Source of the DNA: Lactobacillus bombicola
GTDB taxonomy: Bacteria > Bacillota > Bacilli > Lactobacillales > Lactobacillaceae
Direction: 5' to 3'
NCBI RefSeq assembly: GCF_900112665.1
Contig: NZ_FOMN01000008.1
Location: 26,656-66,864, forward strand
Length of the DNA: 40,209 nucleotides
Made by a program: the position numbers and the translations under genes. The notes beneath the pieces were generated by a model. That model was not told the DNA's origin and did no database searches. It worked only from the letters and a program-made list of their open reading frames with translations. Shown one piece after another: positions 1 through 7,494 of the stretch. How positions within the stretch are numbered: the first letter of the stretch is position 1; the number at the start of each line of letters is the position of its first letter.

Positions 1-20
1 ATAAAGTTTTAATATAGATG

Positions 21-689
21 TCAGTACAAATCGATTAGATCCTGATCAATATAATAAAATTGCACACCCTCAGGTACAACCAATAAATCTGGGGAAGCAA
101 ACTCTAAAAGAACTACCATCATCTTCATTTGCTTGGCTAAACTTGATAACTCTAGCAATTGATCCTGTTCTAAATAGTGTGTTGAATTACACATCACAGG
201 GATCGATTTCAAGTTACATGATTGATAAATTTTAAAAATCATTTCTATTATAGCATAGGGACTCTTAGTAATTTCATAATCTATATGTAAATCAAAAAAT
301 TTCAATAGTTTTTTCAAATCATCATCAAACTTAATTATTAATGGTAAGTCTTCCAGCATTAGTGAATCATCAATAGCTACTTCTAAATTTTGTAATGCAG
401 TAAAAATTCGGTTTCGATTATTTTCATTAATATTAGCAATATAACTATTCAAGATATTTGACATATATTTTTTAATTATGTCGCCACTCAAAAGTGGATC
501 ACCAACAAAATCAAATGTTTTAGCAATATCAAGTGAATCATAACTATCATTCGTACAAATTATCATCTCATTCTGACACTGAAATGCCTGCACTAAATCA
601 CGAAAAGCAATTGGACTTTGCGTGGCAATGATTTTTATGCCTGAATTAGTCAATATCCATTTCTTGTGCGTCGAATACGATAAAATCAT
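21..689 (-). CDS. csn2: CRISPR adaptation protein Csn2
   Basis: Csn2 is the subtype-defining protein of type II-A systems. It is known to form a tetrameric ring that binds free DNA ends and helps Cas1-Cas2 and Cas9 acquire spacers. The 222-residue length is normal for the family, and the protein sits last in a cas9-cas1-cas2-csn2 order. Its start codon overlaps the cas2 stop by four bases (ATGA), so translation is probably coupled. I identify it from position, length and overall Csn2-like composition (acidic, many Ile/Leu, ending in a YYIDQDLIDLY tail); no catalytic motif is expected. Only 20 bases lie beyond its stop codon, so the CRISPR array that usually follows csn2 is outside the window. 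Confidence 0.9.
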   Translation of the reverse strand: MILSYSTHKKWILTNSGIKIIATQSPIAFRDLVQAFQCQNEMIICTNDSYDSLDIAKTFDFVGDPLLSGDIIKKYMSNILNSYIANINENNRNRIFTALQNLEVAIDDSLMLEDLPLIIKFDDDLKKLLKFFDLHIDYEITKSPYAIIEMIFKIYQSCNLKSIPVMCNSTHYLEQDQLLELSSLAKQMKMMVVLLEFASPDLLVVPEGVQFYYIDQDLIDLY

Positions 690-1006
690 AGAATCACCGT
701 CCTATCCGACAGATTGCGCACATCTTCTATAGGTTTCCCTACCAAAAAATGCATATCATTATATTGCTTTTCCGTAATCATTAATGACTGTACTATACCA
801 CCTTTAGGCAAAAATTTTTTAACTCTCTTTTCTAAAAATTGGGCAGTCTGCCGCGTTACACAAACGCGAACATAAACAGAATACTGTATCATCAAGAACC
901 CCTCATTAATTAACTTCTTACGAAATTGTCGGTATTCTTTTCTTTGTTGCGCTGTTTCCGTTGGCAAATCAAACATTATCATTAAACGCATTATTCGGTA
1001 CCTCAT
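686..1006 (-). CDS. cas2: CRISPR-associated endoribonuclease-fold protein Cas2
   Basis: Cas2 is the central dimer of the Cas1-Cas2 integrase that inserts new spacers. The 106-residue protein has the ferredoxin-like Cas2 pattern: a first strand MRLMIMFDLP with the conserved Asp, then Arg/Lys-rich helix and the YSVYVRV strand, then a C-terminal TEKQY segment. The start at 1006 is chosen because MRYRIMRLMIMFDLP lines up with the usual N-terminus of type II-A Cas2 (M-x-YR-x-MR). An alternative ATG at 991 has a better-placed GAGG. The gene overlaps the end of cas1 by 38 bases and the start of csn2 by 4, as in a tight operon. Confidence 0.93.
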   Translation of the reverse strand: MRYRIMRLMIMFDLPTETAQQRKEYRQFRKKLINEGFLMIQYSVYVRVCVTRQTAQFLEKRVKKFLPKGGIVQSLMITEKQYNDMHFLVGKPIEDVRNLSDRTVIL

Positions 1007-1880
1007 TTGTTAAGCTCATCTCCATTTCTGGTAACCCGCAATCATCATTACTTAGAAAAGTTAAACAATGGCGAGTATAGTCTGCAATTGCATTAGTTAA
1101 CAACGTCTTTTTACCATTAAAATTAATTTCCAAGCTCAATAGTTCAACTAACCCATACTTAATATCTGGCGTTAACTCCTTGATTTTCTCATTAGCCTTA
1201 ACCCAATAATCGACAAATGGTCTAAAAGGCTCCATTAAATCTGATGCCAAATTAAATTGATTTTCTTCAGAGCAGTGATGAATTCCTAAATAAGTAGAAT
1301 AACCATTAATTGCAATTTCACGATTAAAACTCGACAGTAGAATTGCATAACCATAATCAAGAGCAGCATTAATTGCACATGGATTACGGCGAACAAAGGT
1401 CTTGTCAAACAATATCATAAAATATTTTCTTGCAGCAGCCGCTTCACGATTACTGCAATCATTTAATTCCAATTGATTCAGTTCATCATAAACAGTTTGG
1501 GTATTCAAGTGATAATTTTCTAAAACCTTTATCTGATTTGTGATTTTTTTATTAACAATCATTGTCCAAAGTTTTTCTTTGCGATCCTTATCCCAATTAA
1601 CTTGTTTAACCAATTTTTTCATTTTTCTAGCACCCGGATAATAATCAACTGTCTCAGTTACTGGATTACTCTTCTCATCCACAAAGATTACTTTTGCCTG
1701 ATTTTGAACTAGTTTACTAATCAATGCGCTTGAAATTACTGCTTGTGTCGTTGAGACTAGTAGTAAATTAATATCCTCAATTGGTATTTGATTAATACCA
1801 TCACGCGTTTGTACAACCATCATGTTCATTGTATAAGTTAATTTCGCATGTTGGGTAATAATTACGGAACGCCATCCCAT
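969..1880 (-). CDS. cas1: CRISPR-associated integrase Cas1 (type II-A)
   Basis: Cas1 is the metal-dependent integrase that joins prespacer ends to the leader-proximal repeat. The start at 1880 gives 303 residues beginning MGWRSVIITQHAKLTY, the typical type II-A Cas1 N-terminus, and has a perfect AAGGAGG six bases upstream; an upstream in-frame start (1907) would add nine unlikely residues. The central DYGYAILLS and the LGIHH and LASDLMEPFRP segments are the conserved catalytic region of the family (Glu/His/Asp metal ligands). The Shine-Dalgarno of cas1 abuts the -35 box of the oppositely oriented tracrRNA promoter, so the two transcripts diverge from a shared region. Confidence 0.95.
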   Translation of the reverse strand: MGWRSVIITQHAKLTYTMNMMVVQTRDGINQIPIEDINLLLVSTTQAVISSALISKLVQNQAKVIFVDEKSNPVTETVDYYPGARKMKKLVKQVNWDKDRKEKLWTMIVNKKITNQIKVLENYHLNTQTVYDELNQLELNDCSNREAAAARKYFMILFDKTFVRRNPCAINAALDYGYAILLSSFNREIAINGYSTYLGIHHCSEENQFNLASDLMEPFRPFVDYWVKANEKIKELTPDIKYGLVELLSLEINFNGKKTLLTNAIADYTRHCLTFLSNDDCGLPEMEMSLTNEVPNNAFNDNV

Positions 1881-1891
1881 AGAAGTCCTCC

Positions 1892-1919
1892 TTGCATCTT
1901 TTACCAAAAATGTTATAAT
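1892..1919 (+). promoter_or_regulatory. tracrRNA promoter (extended -10)
   Basis: TTGCAT (1892-1897), a 16-base spacer, and TATAAT (1914-1919) preceded by TGT, giving an extended -10 element TGTTATAAT. It points to the right, away from cas1 and into the anti-repeat. Predicted transcription start is about 1926. No protein-coding gene follows on this strand, which supports an RNA product. Confidence 0.75.
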
Positions 1920-1921
1920 TT

Positions 1922-1946
1922 ATCTGTCAGGTAGCTCCTGACAGAT
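1922..1946. repeat. Perfect 10-bp inverted repeat over the tracrRNA start site
   Basis: ATCTGTCAGG (1922-1931), loop TAGCT, CCTGACAGAT (1937-1946). It lies between the tracrRNA -10 box and the anti-repeat, and spans the predicted start point, so the full hairpin would not be in a tracrRNA starting near 1926. It would be intact in a leftward cas1 leader transcript or could act as a DNA operator. No protein partner is visible in the locus. Confidence 0.6.
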
Positions 1947-2063
1947 GATTTCTGATCATCATTGATCTAACAACCAAATTTTAAAATCAAACAAGCATCA
2001 TTTGATGTAAGTTTTAACGCGATATTTATCGTCCTACCTCAGCTCTATAGCGGAGGCTTTTTT
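1926..2063 (+). ncRNA. tracrRNA of the type II-A CRISPR system
   Basis: The tracrRNA pairs with the crRNA repeat, is processed with it and holds the guide in Cas9. Anti-repeat: ATTGATCTAACAACC at 1961-1975, an AAATT bulge, and a TAAAAT lower stem at 1982-1987, matching the architecture where a repeat begins GTTTTA. Then come a nexus hairpin GCATC-ATTT-GATGT (1995-2008), a second hairpin CGAT-ATTT-ATCG (2020-2031) and a terminator hairpin CCTC-A-GCT-CTAT-AGC-G-GAGG (2037-2056) followed by C and six Ts. The predicted repeat therefore contains GGTTGTTAGATCAAT. The gene is on the strand opposite to cas9 and cas1. Exact 5' and processing ends are inferred. Confidence 0.88.
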
Positions 2064-2069
2064 ATACAC

Positions 2070-2104
2070 AAAAAAGGGAACCGGATTTTTCGGTTCCCTT
2101 TTTT
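2070..2104. terminator. Bidirectional terminator after cas9 and tracrRNA
   Basis: AAAAAAGGGAACCG (2070-2083), loop GATTTTT, CGGTTCCCTTTTTT (2091-2104). The U-tract on both strands lets it end cas9 mRNA on the minus strand and back up the tracrRNA terminator on the plus strand. It implies that cas1-cas2-csn2 need their own promoter or read-through. Confidence 0.85.
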
Positions 2105-2108
2105 TGCT

Positions 2109-5100
2109 TTATAAATCCGTAACTTTAACTCTCTTTTCAAATAAACCAGTTGGTGATTGAAAAATTAGCTTAGCATTAGATGAAAGTATAATACCATTCG
2201 CTATTTGCATCATACCAAATGGAGTTTTAATTCCAATTACTTTAAGATTACCAAATTGAGAATTGTCATGTAATCCATTCAACAATTCTTTCAAAATTTT
2301 CGCTTTATCGTTAGTTTCGAGATTAATAAATTTTTCGCGCCCCTGGTCTAAACCTTCTATAAACTTATTAATATTATACAATGGTAAATATTTATGAACT
2401 TTTGCTAAGATTTCATCATAAGCAGAGATAAATAGTGTATCTTTGTCTTCAGTTTTCTCAATGTGGCCGGAAACAATCCGCATTGTTTCTTGCGACAAAG
2501 TTAATTGTTTTGCATTATACATATACGCCGAACTTGACAGTGCAAATTTTCGATCACCATCAATGACTACTTGTTTATTTAATAAATGCCCAGCAAGAAT
2601 GGTAAAGCTTTTCACACCACGTTTAGGTTTTCCTTTTTTGTCATACATTATTAAGGGCTCTAAGATTTGCTTAAGAACCTCATTATAATTTCCAACTTTT
2701 TTAGCCTTCTTAAGATTCGCAAGACCGCGCATCGGTACTCCTACTACCCGATAGATAGTATCTTTTATACTAGTAATTTTAACAAGAGCCATGTAGGCAT
2801 CAGTATTGCCACTATAACCACCATAAATTTTAGTATCTAATCCTTCACCTTTCGGAATTAGGCTTCTAGTTTTAGCAGTATCGCGCTCAGCACGTGGATA
2901 AATAGTCATATTAAACATTGCTTGATCTTCTGAAGTGGTTTCACGTGATACTAACATATATTTATAATTATAAGCTTTTCGTAATTTGTCAAAAATATCT
3001 GGATGTTTATAAAAGACTATCTGATTGCTTTTGTTTTCTCGAATCTCTTCCGGTGCTTTTCGCTCTTTAGTATCTTTTTGCAATAATGGCCAAATGAAAC
3101 TAAAAGTCTTTACCTGTTCAATAGTTTCATCTTGTACTTTTTCACTTTCTTTAAACTTTTTGAATTTTCCATAAACAAAGAACGGTCGTAATTTTGGATA
3201 AACTTGATACAAGAAGTTAGCGCAAATAACTGACAGATAAGCATCAAGTGCATGATGATAATCATTAACCGCTCTACTCTTATATAACTGTAACCTTTTA
3301 CGTAAAGCAGAATTATAACTGGCCTTAACCACAACAATTTCAGAATCAGGATATTTGCTTTGCAATATAACTGAAACCAGTTTAATAATTTGGCTTGTTT
3401 CAACTAATTGTCGATTAATAAATCCAGAACGTTGGTATTTATTCATATGGTCAGGATCTAGTAAAAGGTTCCCTAGCTTACGTTTAGTAATTAAGCCATC
3501 TTCCTGCCATTTTTTCCACATTTCACCTACGGTCATGTTAAGATCGGCTATACTTTTATTAGCAAAATGCTTATATGGCACATCATCAGATTTTGCTGCA
3601 TTTAGTGCCTTAGAAGTTAAAACACGATTGTCCAGTGAATCATCTTTGACAAATGACTGCGGTAAAATATGATCTATTTCATAGCGTGATGTAATTTCAT
3701 CAATATTAATTTTTTTACCAGTGTATGCATCCCTGCCACCCTGCATGAAATAGAGGAAATACTTATCTTGATCCAGTTTTCGAGCAGTCATGTTATTCTT
3801 CAAAGAATTAACTAGGTCTTTATCTACAATTTCCTTTGCAGTATCTTGATAAGCTTTGAGTAATTTACTACCTCTTAATTGGGACAACTTTGGATTTTTA
3901 TCAGGCTCACGTGTAAATTCAATTGCAAACTGTGCTGGAGCCCTGCCGCCAGCTGCTTTGACAACATCATCAACTACTTTTATTACTTGTCTAATCGCCT
4001 TCTTATTAGCCGATGAAGTATATGCATCAGCTAAAATAGCTTCAATTCCATTATCTTCAGTAACTTGGGCATTTTCTTTAGTAATTGCTGCTTTAAAGTC
4101 TGGCTGTGTAACAACTTGCATAAAGTTCTTTTGACTATTCCACAATGATTCAATGATATTTTTCTTATTGCTATCACGTAGTTCTTGCAATAATTTCTTT
4201 GATAAACGCCCCCAACCTTTTAGACGCCATTTGGCTAAAGTCTTAATTTGTTCTTCTGTTAACCACTTAATTGTATGCAGTTCTGCTTGGTATATCTTTT
4301 TATCTTCAAAAATCGAAGATAATTCAATTATTTTTTCAAAATCTGCTTGATAATTAGGGTCATCAAGTTGCTTATCAAAAAGCTTCATTTTTTTAAGCTG
4401 ATAATAACTAGATAAACTAGAATTAAATTTTTTGGGATCTGCTAAACCCTCAATTTCAATATATTTAAGGTGATAATTTTGCTTCAAATAATCGGTTAAT
4501 TTCTTGGAACTAACTGTTTTGTTTTGCATAAACAGATCTTCATAAATTGACTGCTTAAGTTGCGGATCAAGTCGCTTATTATTGACCTTAACATTATTAA
4601 GTTCATTCAAGACTTCAAATCTTTGATACAGCATACTATTAGCAGGTAAAACATCTTCACCAAGTAAATAAGTATCCTTAATTGTCATCCGCGTGATAAA
4701 TTTTCTGGCTGATTGATGAGTATCTACTACTTGTTCAAAATTCCACGGTGTTATCGTGTCATCGCTTTTGCGAATCATCCATGCAAAATTTTTACCTGAT
4801 GTTTCTTTTTGTTTATCAGTAGTGATCATTGGACCAACATAATATGGCACTCTGAATCTTACTAACTCATCAAGTTTATAGGGCGCCTGCTTTAGATGCC
4901 CTTCAACTGGATTGGATTCAGCCAAAAATGGATAGTATTTACTCTGCATTGCAATAATTTGATCAAGCTCAATTTGATGAAGCTGATAAGGAATTACACC
5001 ATTACTGTTAATTCGCTGTTTAGGCATAAACTTATCCTGTTCAATTTCTTGGATAATTTGGGTAGATGCTTCAGAATCATCGAGATTATCTTGGACTATT

Positions 5101-6299
5101 TTATAAAATTCCTCTTTACTTAAAACACCACTACCCTTATGCCATTTTTTTAATGTTGTTTTAGCTTTAAGCAACCGTCCATGACGATAATTAACGTATA
5201 AATCATAGGCAAGTCTTAGATTTTCAGCTTTTTGCTTATCATGATGATTCTTAGCCACACTTTTAAGTAGCTTGTAATCATTACCATGCTGGTTATATTT
5301 TTCCACCATGGATTGTGATAAGGTCATCCCTTCATAGACAATATTACTTAATGTAATTGCGCCAAACAACTTACGAATTTCGGCAATAATTGTTTCCTCT
5401 TGCTCATTTAGCTCAGTTAAAAGCGATTCCAATTTGTCATCTGCATCTGCGTCGGTTAGTTTAAATTCCCAACTTCCTTTATCGATTTTATCAATTTCTT
5501 TATTTAAAATTGTCTCAAATTGTGTCTTGTAACCCATTATGGCATTGGCAACTTGCTTAGCAACATTCTTAGCTGCTTTGTCACTTGAATCAACTAATAA
5601 CTGTGCGATCTTCTTAACCTTATCTGACTTATACAGAGTACGCTCATCATCTTGACCGCGAATCACAGCTTCAATTTGTCCTGCATTTTCAATTTTAAAC
5701 TGAATTGAATCCAGATTCTCATCTGTTAATTGACGATAACTATTATTTAAATCACTTAAAACAGGACCCACATCAATCTTTGAAGCATTAAAGTTATTAA
5801 TAGACGTGTCTTGCAAGAAATTACCACGATATTTAACAATATGATGAATCGCTAAGAAAATCTCACGCAAATCAAAGCGCTTATCCTCAGTCATTAAAGC
5901 ATGTCGTAAATGATAAATCGTCGGATATTTCTTATAAAACTCGCTATCTTCCTCTGCCGTTGGAAAAACAATTGCTGGGTACTTGGTACGCATTTTATCT
6001 AATGGTGAAATCCAAGATTTATGTAATCGTACAAAAAAGCTCGGATCTACTTGTGCCATTTCCTCAGCAAAAATTTCTTCTAATAGTCCTAAACGCCACT
6101 TTCTACGTTTAAGTCGTCTTCTGGTTGTTCTAAAACCACGCCGATCAGCTGCTGAATGACCTTCCTCAAATAAGTGCGAACCCAAAGCAGTTTTGCCGCG
6201 CAATTTCAATAAGTTATTTTTTTTATCAGTAACAGCCCAACCACAAGAATTTGTCCCGATATCGAGACCTAAAATATAATCATCATTTAATTTAGTCAT
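2109..6299 (-). CDS. cas9: CRISPR-associated endonuclease Cas9 (type II-A)
   Basis: RNA-guided double-strand DNA nuclease. The start at 6299 (MTKLNDDYILGLDIGTNS) gives 1396 residues and has AAGGGGGT six to seven bases upstream; an open frame runs 25 codons further up but those residues look untranslated. Visible parts in order: RuvC-I with Asp13; arginine-rich bridge helix (RRGFRTTRRRLKRRK, about 58-72); long REC lobe; RuvC-II with Glu794 (IEFTRE); HNH with the catalytic His877 (YEIDHILPQS); RuvC-III with His1016 and Asp1019 (HHALDAY); then a long PAM-interacting C-terminus. All catalytic residues are present, so the nuclease should be active. Length is close to the S. pyogenes enzyme. The PAM cannot be read from the sequence. 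Confidence 0.97.
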   Translation of the reverse strand: MTKLNDDYILGLDIGTNSCGWAVTDKKNNLLKLRGKTALGSHLFEEGHSAADRRGFRTTRRRLKRRKWRLGLLEEIFAEEMAQVDPSFFVRLHKSWISPLDKMRTKYPAIVFPTAEEDSEFYKKYPTIYHLRHALMTEDKRFDLREIFLAIHHIVKYRGNFLQDTSINNFNASKIDVGPVLSDLNNSYRQLTDENLDSIQFKIENAGQIEAVIRGQDDERTLYKSDKVKKIAQLLVDSSDKAAKNVAKQVANAIMGYKTQFETILNKEIDKIDKGSWEFKLTDADADDKLESLLTELNEQEETIIAEIRKLFGAITLSNIVYEGMTLSQSMVEKYNQHGNDYKLLKSVAKNHHDKQKAENLRLAYDLYVNYRHGRLLKAKTTLKKWHKGSGVLSKEEFYKIVQDNLDDSEASTQIIQEIEQDKFMPKQRINSNGVIPYQLHQIELDQIIAMQSKYYPFLAESNPVEGHLKQAPYKLDELVRFRVPYYVGPMITTDKQKETSGKNFAWMIRKSDDTITPWNFEQVVDTHQSARKFITRMTIKDTYLLGEDVLPANSMLYQRFEVLNELNNVKVNNKRLDPQLKQSIYEDLFMQNKTVSSKKLTDYLKQNYHLKYIEIEGLADPKKFNSSLSSYYQLKKMKLFDKQLDDPNYQADFEKIIELSSIFEDKKIYQAELHTIKWLTEEQIKTLAKWRLKGWGRLSKKLLQELRDSNKKNIIESLWNSQKNFMQVVTQPDFKAAITKENAQVTEDNGIEAILADAYTSSANKKAIRQVIKVVDDVVKAAGGRAPAQFAIEFTREPDKNPKLSQLRGSKLLKAYQDTAKEIVDKDLVNSLKNNMTARKLDQDKYFLYFMQGGRDAYTGKKINIDEITSRYEIDHILPQSFVKDDSLDNRVLTSKALNAAKSDDVPYKHFANKSIADLNMTVGEMWKKWQEDGLITKRKLGNLLLDPDHMNKYQRSGFINRQLVETSQIIKLVSVILQSKYPDSEIVVVKASYNSALRKRLQLYKSRAVNDYHHALDAYLSVICANFLYQVYPKLRPFFVYGKFKKFKESEKVQDETIEQVKTFSFIWPLLQKDTKERKAPEEIRENKSNQIVFYKHPDIFDKLRKAYNYKYMLVSRETTSEDQAMFNMTIYPRAERDTAKTRSLIPKGEGLDTKIYGGYSGNTDAYMALVKITSIKDTIYRVVGVPMRGLANLKKAKKVGNYNEVLKQILEPLIMYDKKGKPKRGVKSFTILAGHLLNKQVVIDGDRKFALSSSAYMYNAKQLTLSQETMRIVSGHIEKTEDKDTLFISAYDEILAKVHKYLPLYNINKFIEGLDQGREKFINLETNDKAKILKELLNGLHDNSQFGNLKVIGIKTPFGMMQIANGIILSSNAKLIFQSPTGLFEKRVKVTDL

Positions 6300-6304
6300 T
6301 ACAA

Positions 6305-6348
6305 GACCCCCTTTTAAAAACACATTTAATTTATTTGCTTTTATTATA
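6305..6348 (-). promoter_or_regulatory. cas9 promoter -10 and ribosome binding site
   Basis: On the minus strand TATAAT (complement of 6343-6348) lies about 45 bases before the cas9 ATG, with the Shine-Dalgarno AAGGGGGT at 6306-6313. No convincing -35 box is seen at 17 bases, so the promoter may be weak or activated. The start would give a leader of about 37 bases. Confidence 0.5.
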
Positions 6349-6423
6349 ATAACTCTGAAAGATAACGCATTCACTATTAATTTTTGAAAAACAGCAATTA
6401 TTTTTACTTTACTTGATAGTTGT

Positions 6424-6466
6424 TTGCAATCGTTTCCAAATTATTTAAGCAAATTTGTCGTATACT
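6424..6466 (+). promoter_or_regulatory. cre site (CcpA operator) and -10 box before the reductase
   Basis: TTGCAATCGTTTCCA at 6424-6438 matches the catabolite-responsive element consensus WTGNAANCGNWNNCW at every fixed position. A -10 box TATACT (6461-6466) and a Shine-Dalgarno AAAGGAGG (6471-6478) follow. The cre therefore sits about where the -35 box would be, which suggests glucose repression of the aldo/keto reductase. It is also about 85 bases upstream of the divergent cas9 promoter. Confidence 0.6.
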
Positions 6467-6484
6467 TAAGAAAGGAGGCAAATT

Positions 6485-7426
6485 ATGAAACAAATTAAAA
6501 TTGGTAATACGGAGTTTTCTAGTTCAGCGCTTGCACTAGGAATTATGCGGATGAACAAATTAAATATTGATAGCGCGGTCAAGACATTAGAGACAGCGCA
6601 TGATGTTGGTATTAATTATATTGATTCAGCCGATGTTTATGGTCATGGAAAGTCGGAAACAGTTTTTGGAAATGCCTTAAAGAATTCTTCCCTTAAGCGA
6701 GAAGATTTTTATATTCAATCAAAGACTGGTATTTATGAAGAGCCCACGCTTAATTACAAAACTACACGTTATGATTTCTCAAAAAACTACATTATAAAAG
6801 CAGTCGATGGCATTTTATCTAGAATGCAAATTGATTATTTAGACAGCTTACTTTTGCATCGTCCTGATGCCTTGATGGATCCTGCAGAAGTCGGGGCTGC
6901 ATTTGACGAATTGCAACAAGATGGGAAAGTGCGTCATTTTGGAGTTTCAAATTTCAATCCCCGCCAAGTTGACTTATTACAAGCTGGTATCAGCCAAAAA
7001 TTACTAATCAACCAATTACAATTCAGTATCATGCATACCGGACCGATTGATTTTAATATTCATACTAATATGACCGACAATCGTAGTATTGACCATGACC
7101 GCGGTATCTTTGATTATTCAAGACTGCATCAAATGACTATTCAAGCTTGGTCGCCCTTTCAATACAGTCAAATCGAGGGTAACTTTATTGGTAATCCAAA
7201 ATTTCCGCAAGTTAATGATACTTTAGAGAAATTAGCCAAGTTAAAAGGGTGTTCTAAAAATGCAATTGCAGCCGCTTGGATTTTGCGCTATCCCGCTAAT
7301 ATTCAAGTAATTATTGGTACCATGACACCCGAACATATTATTGATAGTGCCAAGGGAGCTGATATTGAACTAAGTGCCCAAGAGTGGTACGACCTTTATT
7401 TAGCTGCTGGCAACGATTTACCATAA
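6485..7426 (+). CDS. Aldo/keto reductase (YdhF-like)
   Basis: NADPH-dependent oxidoreductase with a TIM-barrel fold that reduces aldehydes or ketones; the natural substrate is unknown. The 313 residues carry the catalytic tetrad of the family: Asp47 and Tyr52 (YIDSADVYG), Lys80 (QSKTG) and His125 (LLHRPD). The later FGVSNFNP and QLQFS segments are the cofactor-side strands, and the C-terminal AWILRYP-x-IIGT is the phosphate-binding part. The start has AAAGGAGG seven bases upstream. It is a single-gene unit, divergent from cas9 and closed by a terminator. The upstream cre site suggests carbon catabolite control, which would fit a carbonyl-metabolism role. Confidence 0.88.
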   Translation: MKQIKIGNTEFSSSALALGIMRMNKLNIDSAVKTLETAHDVGINYIDSADVYGHGKSETVFGNALKNSSLKREDFYIQSKTGIYEEPTLNYKTTRYDFSKNYIIKAVDGILSRMQIDYLDSLLLHRPDALMDPAEVGAAFDELQQDGKVRHFGVSNFNPRQVDLLQAGISQKLLINQLQFSIMHTGPIDFNIHTNMTDNRSIDHDRGIFDYSRLHQMTIQAWSPFQYSQIEGNFIGNPKFPQVNDTLEKLAKLKGCSKNAIAAAWILRYPANIQVIIGTMTPEHIIDSAKGADIELSAQEWYDLYLAAGNDLP

Positions 7427-7436
7427 ATAATTTTTA

Positions 7437-7472
7437 AAAAAAGTCATAGTCAAATTCGACTATGACTTTTTT
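7437..7472. terminator. Bidirectional terminator
   Basis: GTCATAGTC (7443-7451), loop AAATTC, GACTATGAC (7458-7466), flanked by A-run and T-run. It separates the convergent aldo/keto reductase and the LevR-like regulator and can serve both. Confidence 0.85.
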
Positions 7473-7494
7473 AATAACCAAACCTCATTATCAT

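Noticed and set aside
1-20. Possible CRISPR array at the left edge
   Set aside because: The 20 bases beyond the csn2 stop hold no repeat; the array is expected outside the window.
1926-1960. Long tracrRNA guide part targeting the cas9 promoter, as in S. pyogenes
   Set aside because: No stretch of useful length in the tracrRNA 5' part matches the region 6300-6430.
2936-2952. parS-like sequence in cas9 (GTTTCACGTGATAC)
   Set aside because: Three mismatches to TGTTTCACGTGAAACA, inside a coding region and far from the partition genes; likely chance.
3355-3672. Plus-strand open frames within cas9
   Set aside because: Out of frame with a clear cas9 coding sequence, no ribosome site and no recognisable protein; shadows of cas9.
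6300-6374. 25-codon N-terminal extension of Cas9
   Set aside because: The ribosome site is directly before the internal ATG at 6299 and the family N-terminus starts there; the promoter -10 lies within the putative extension.
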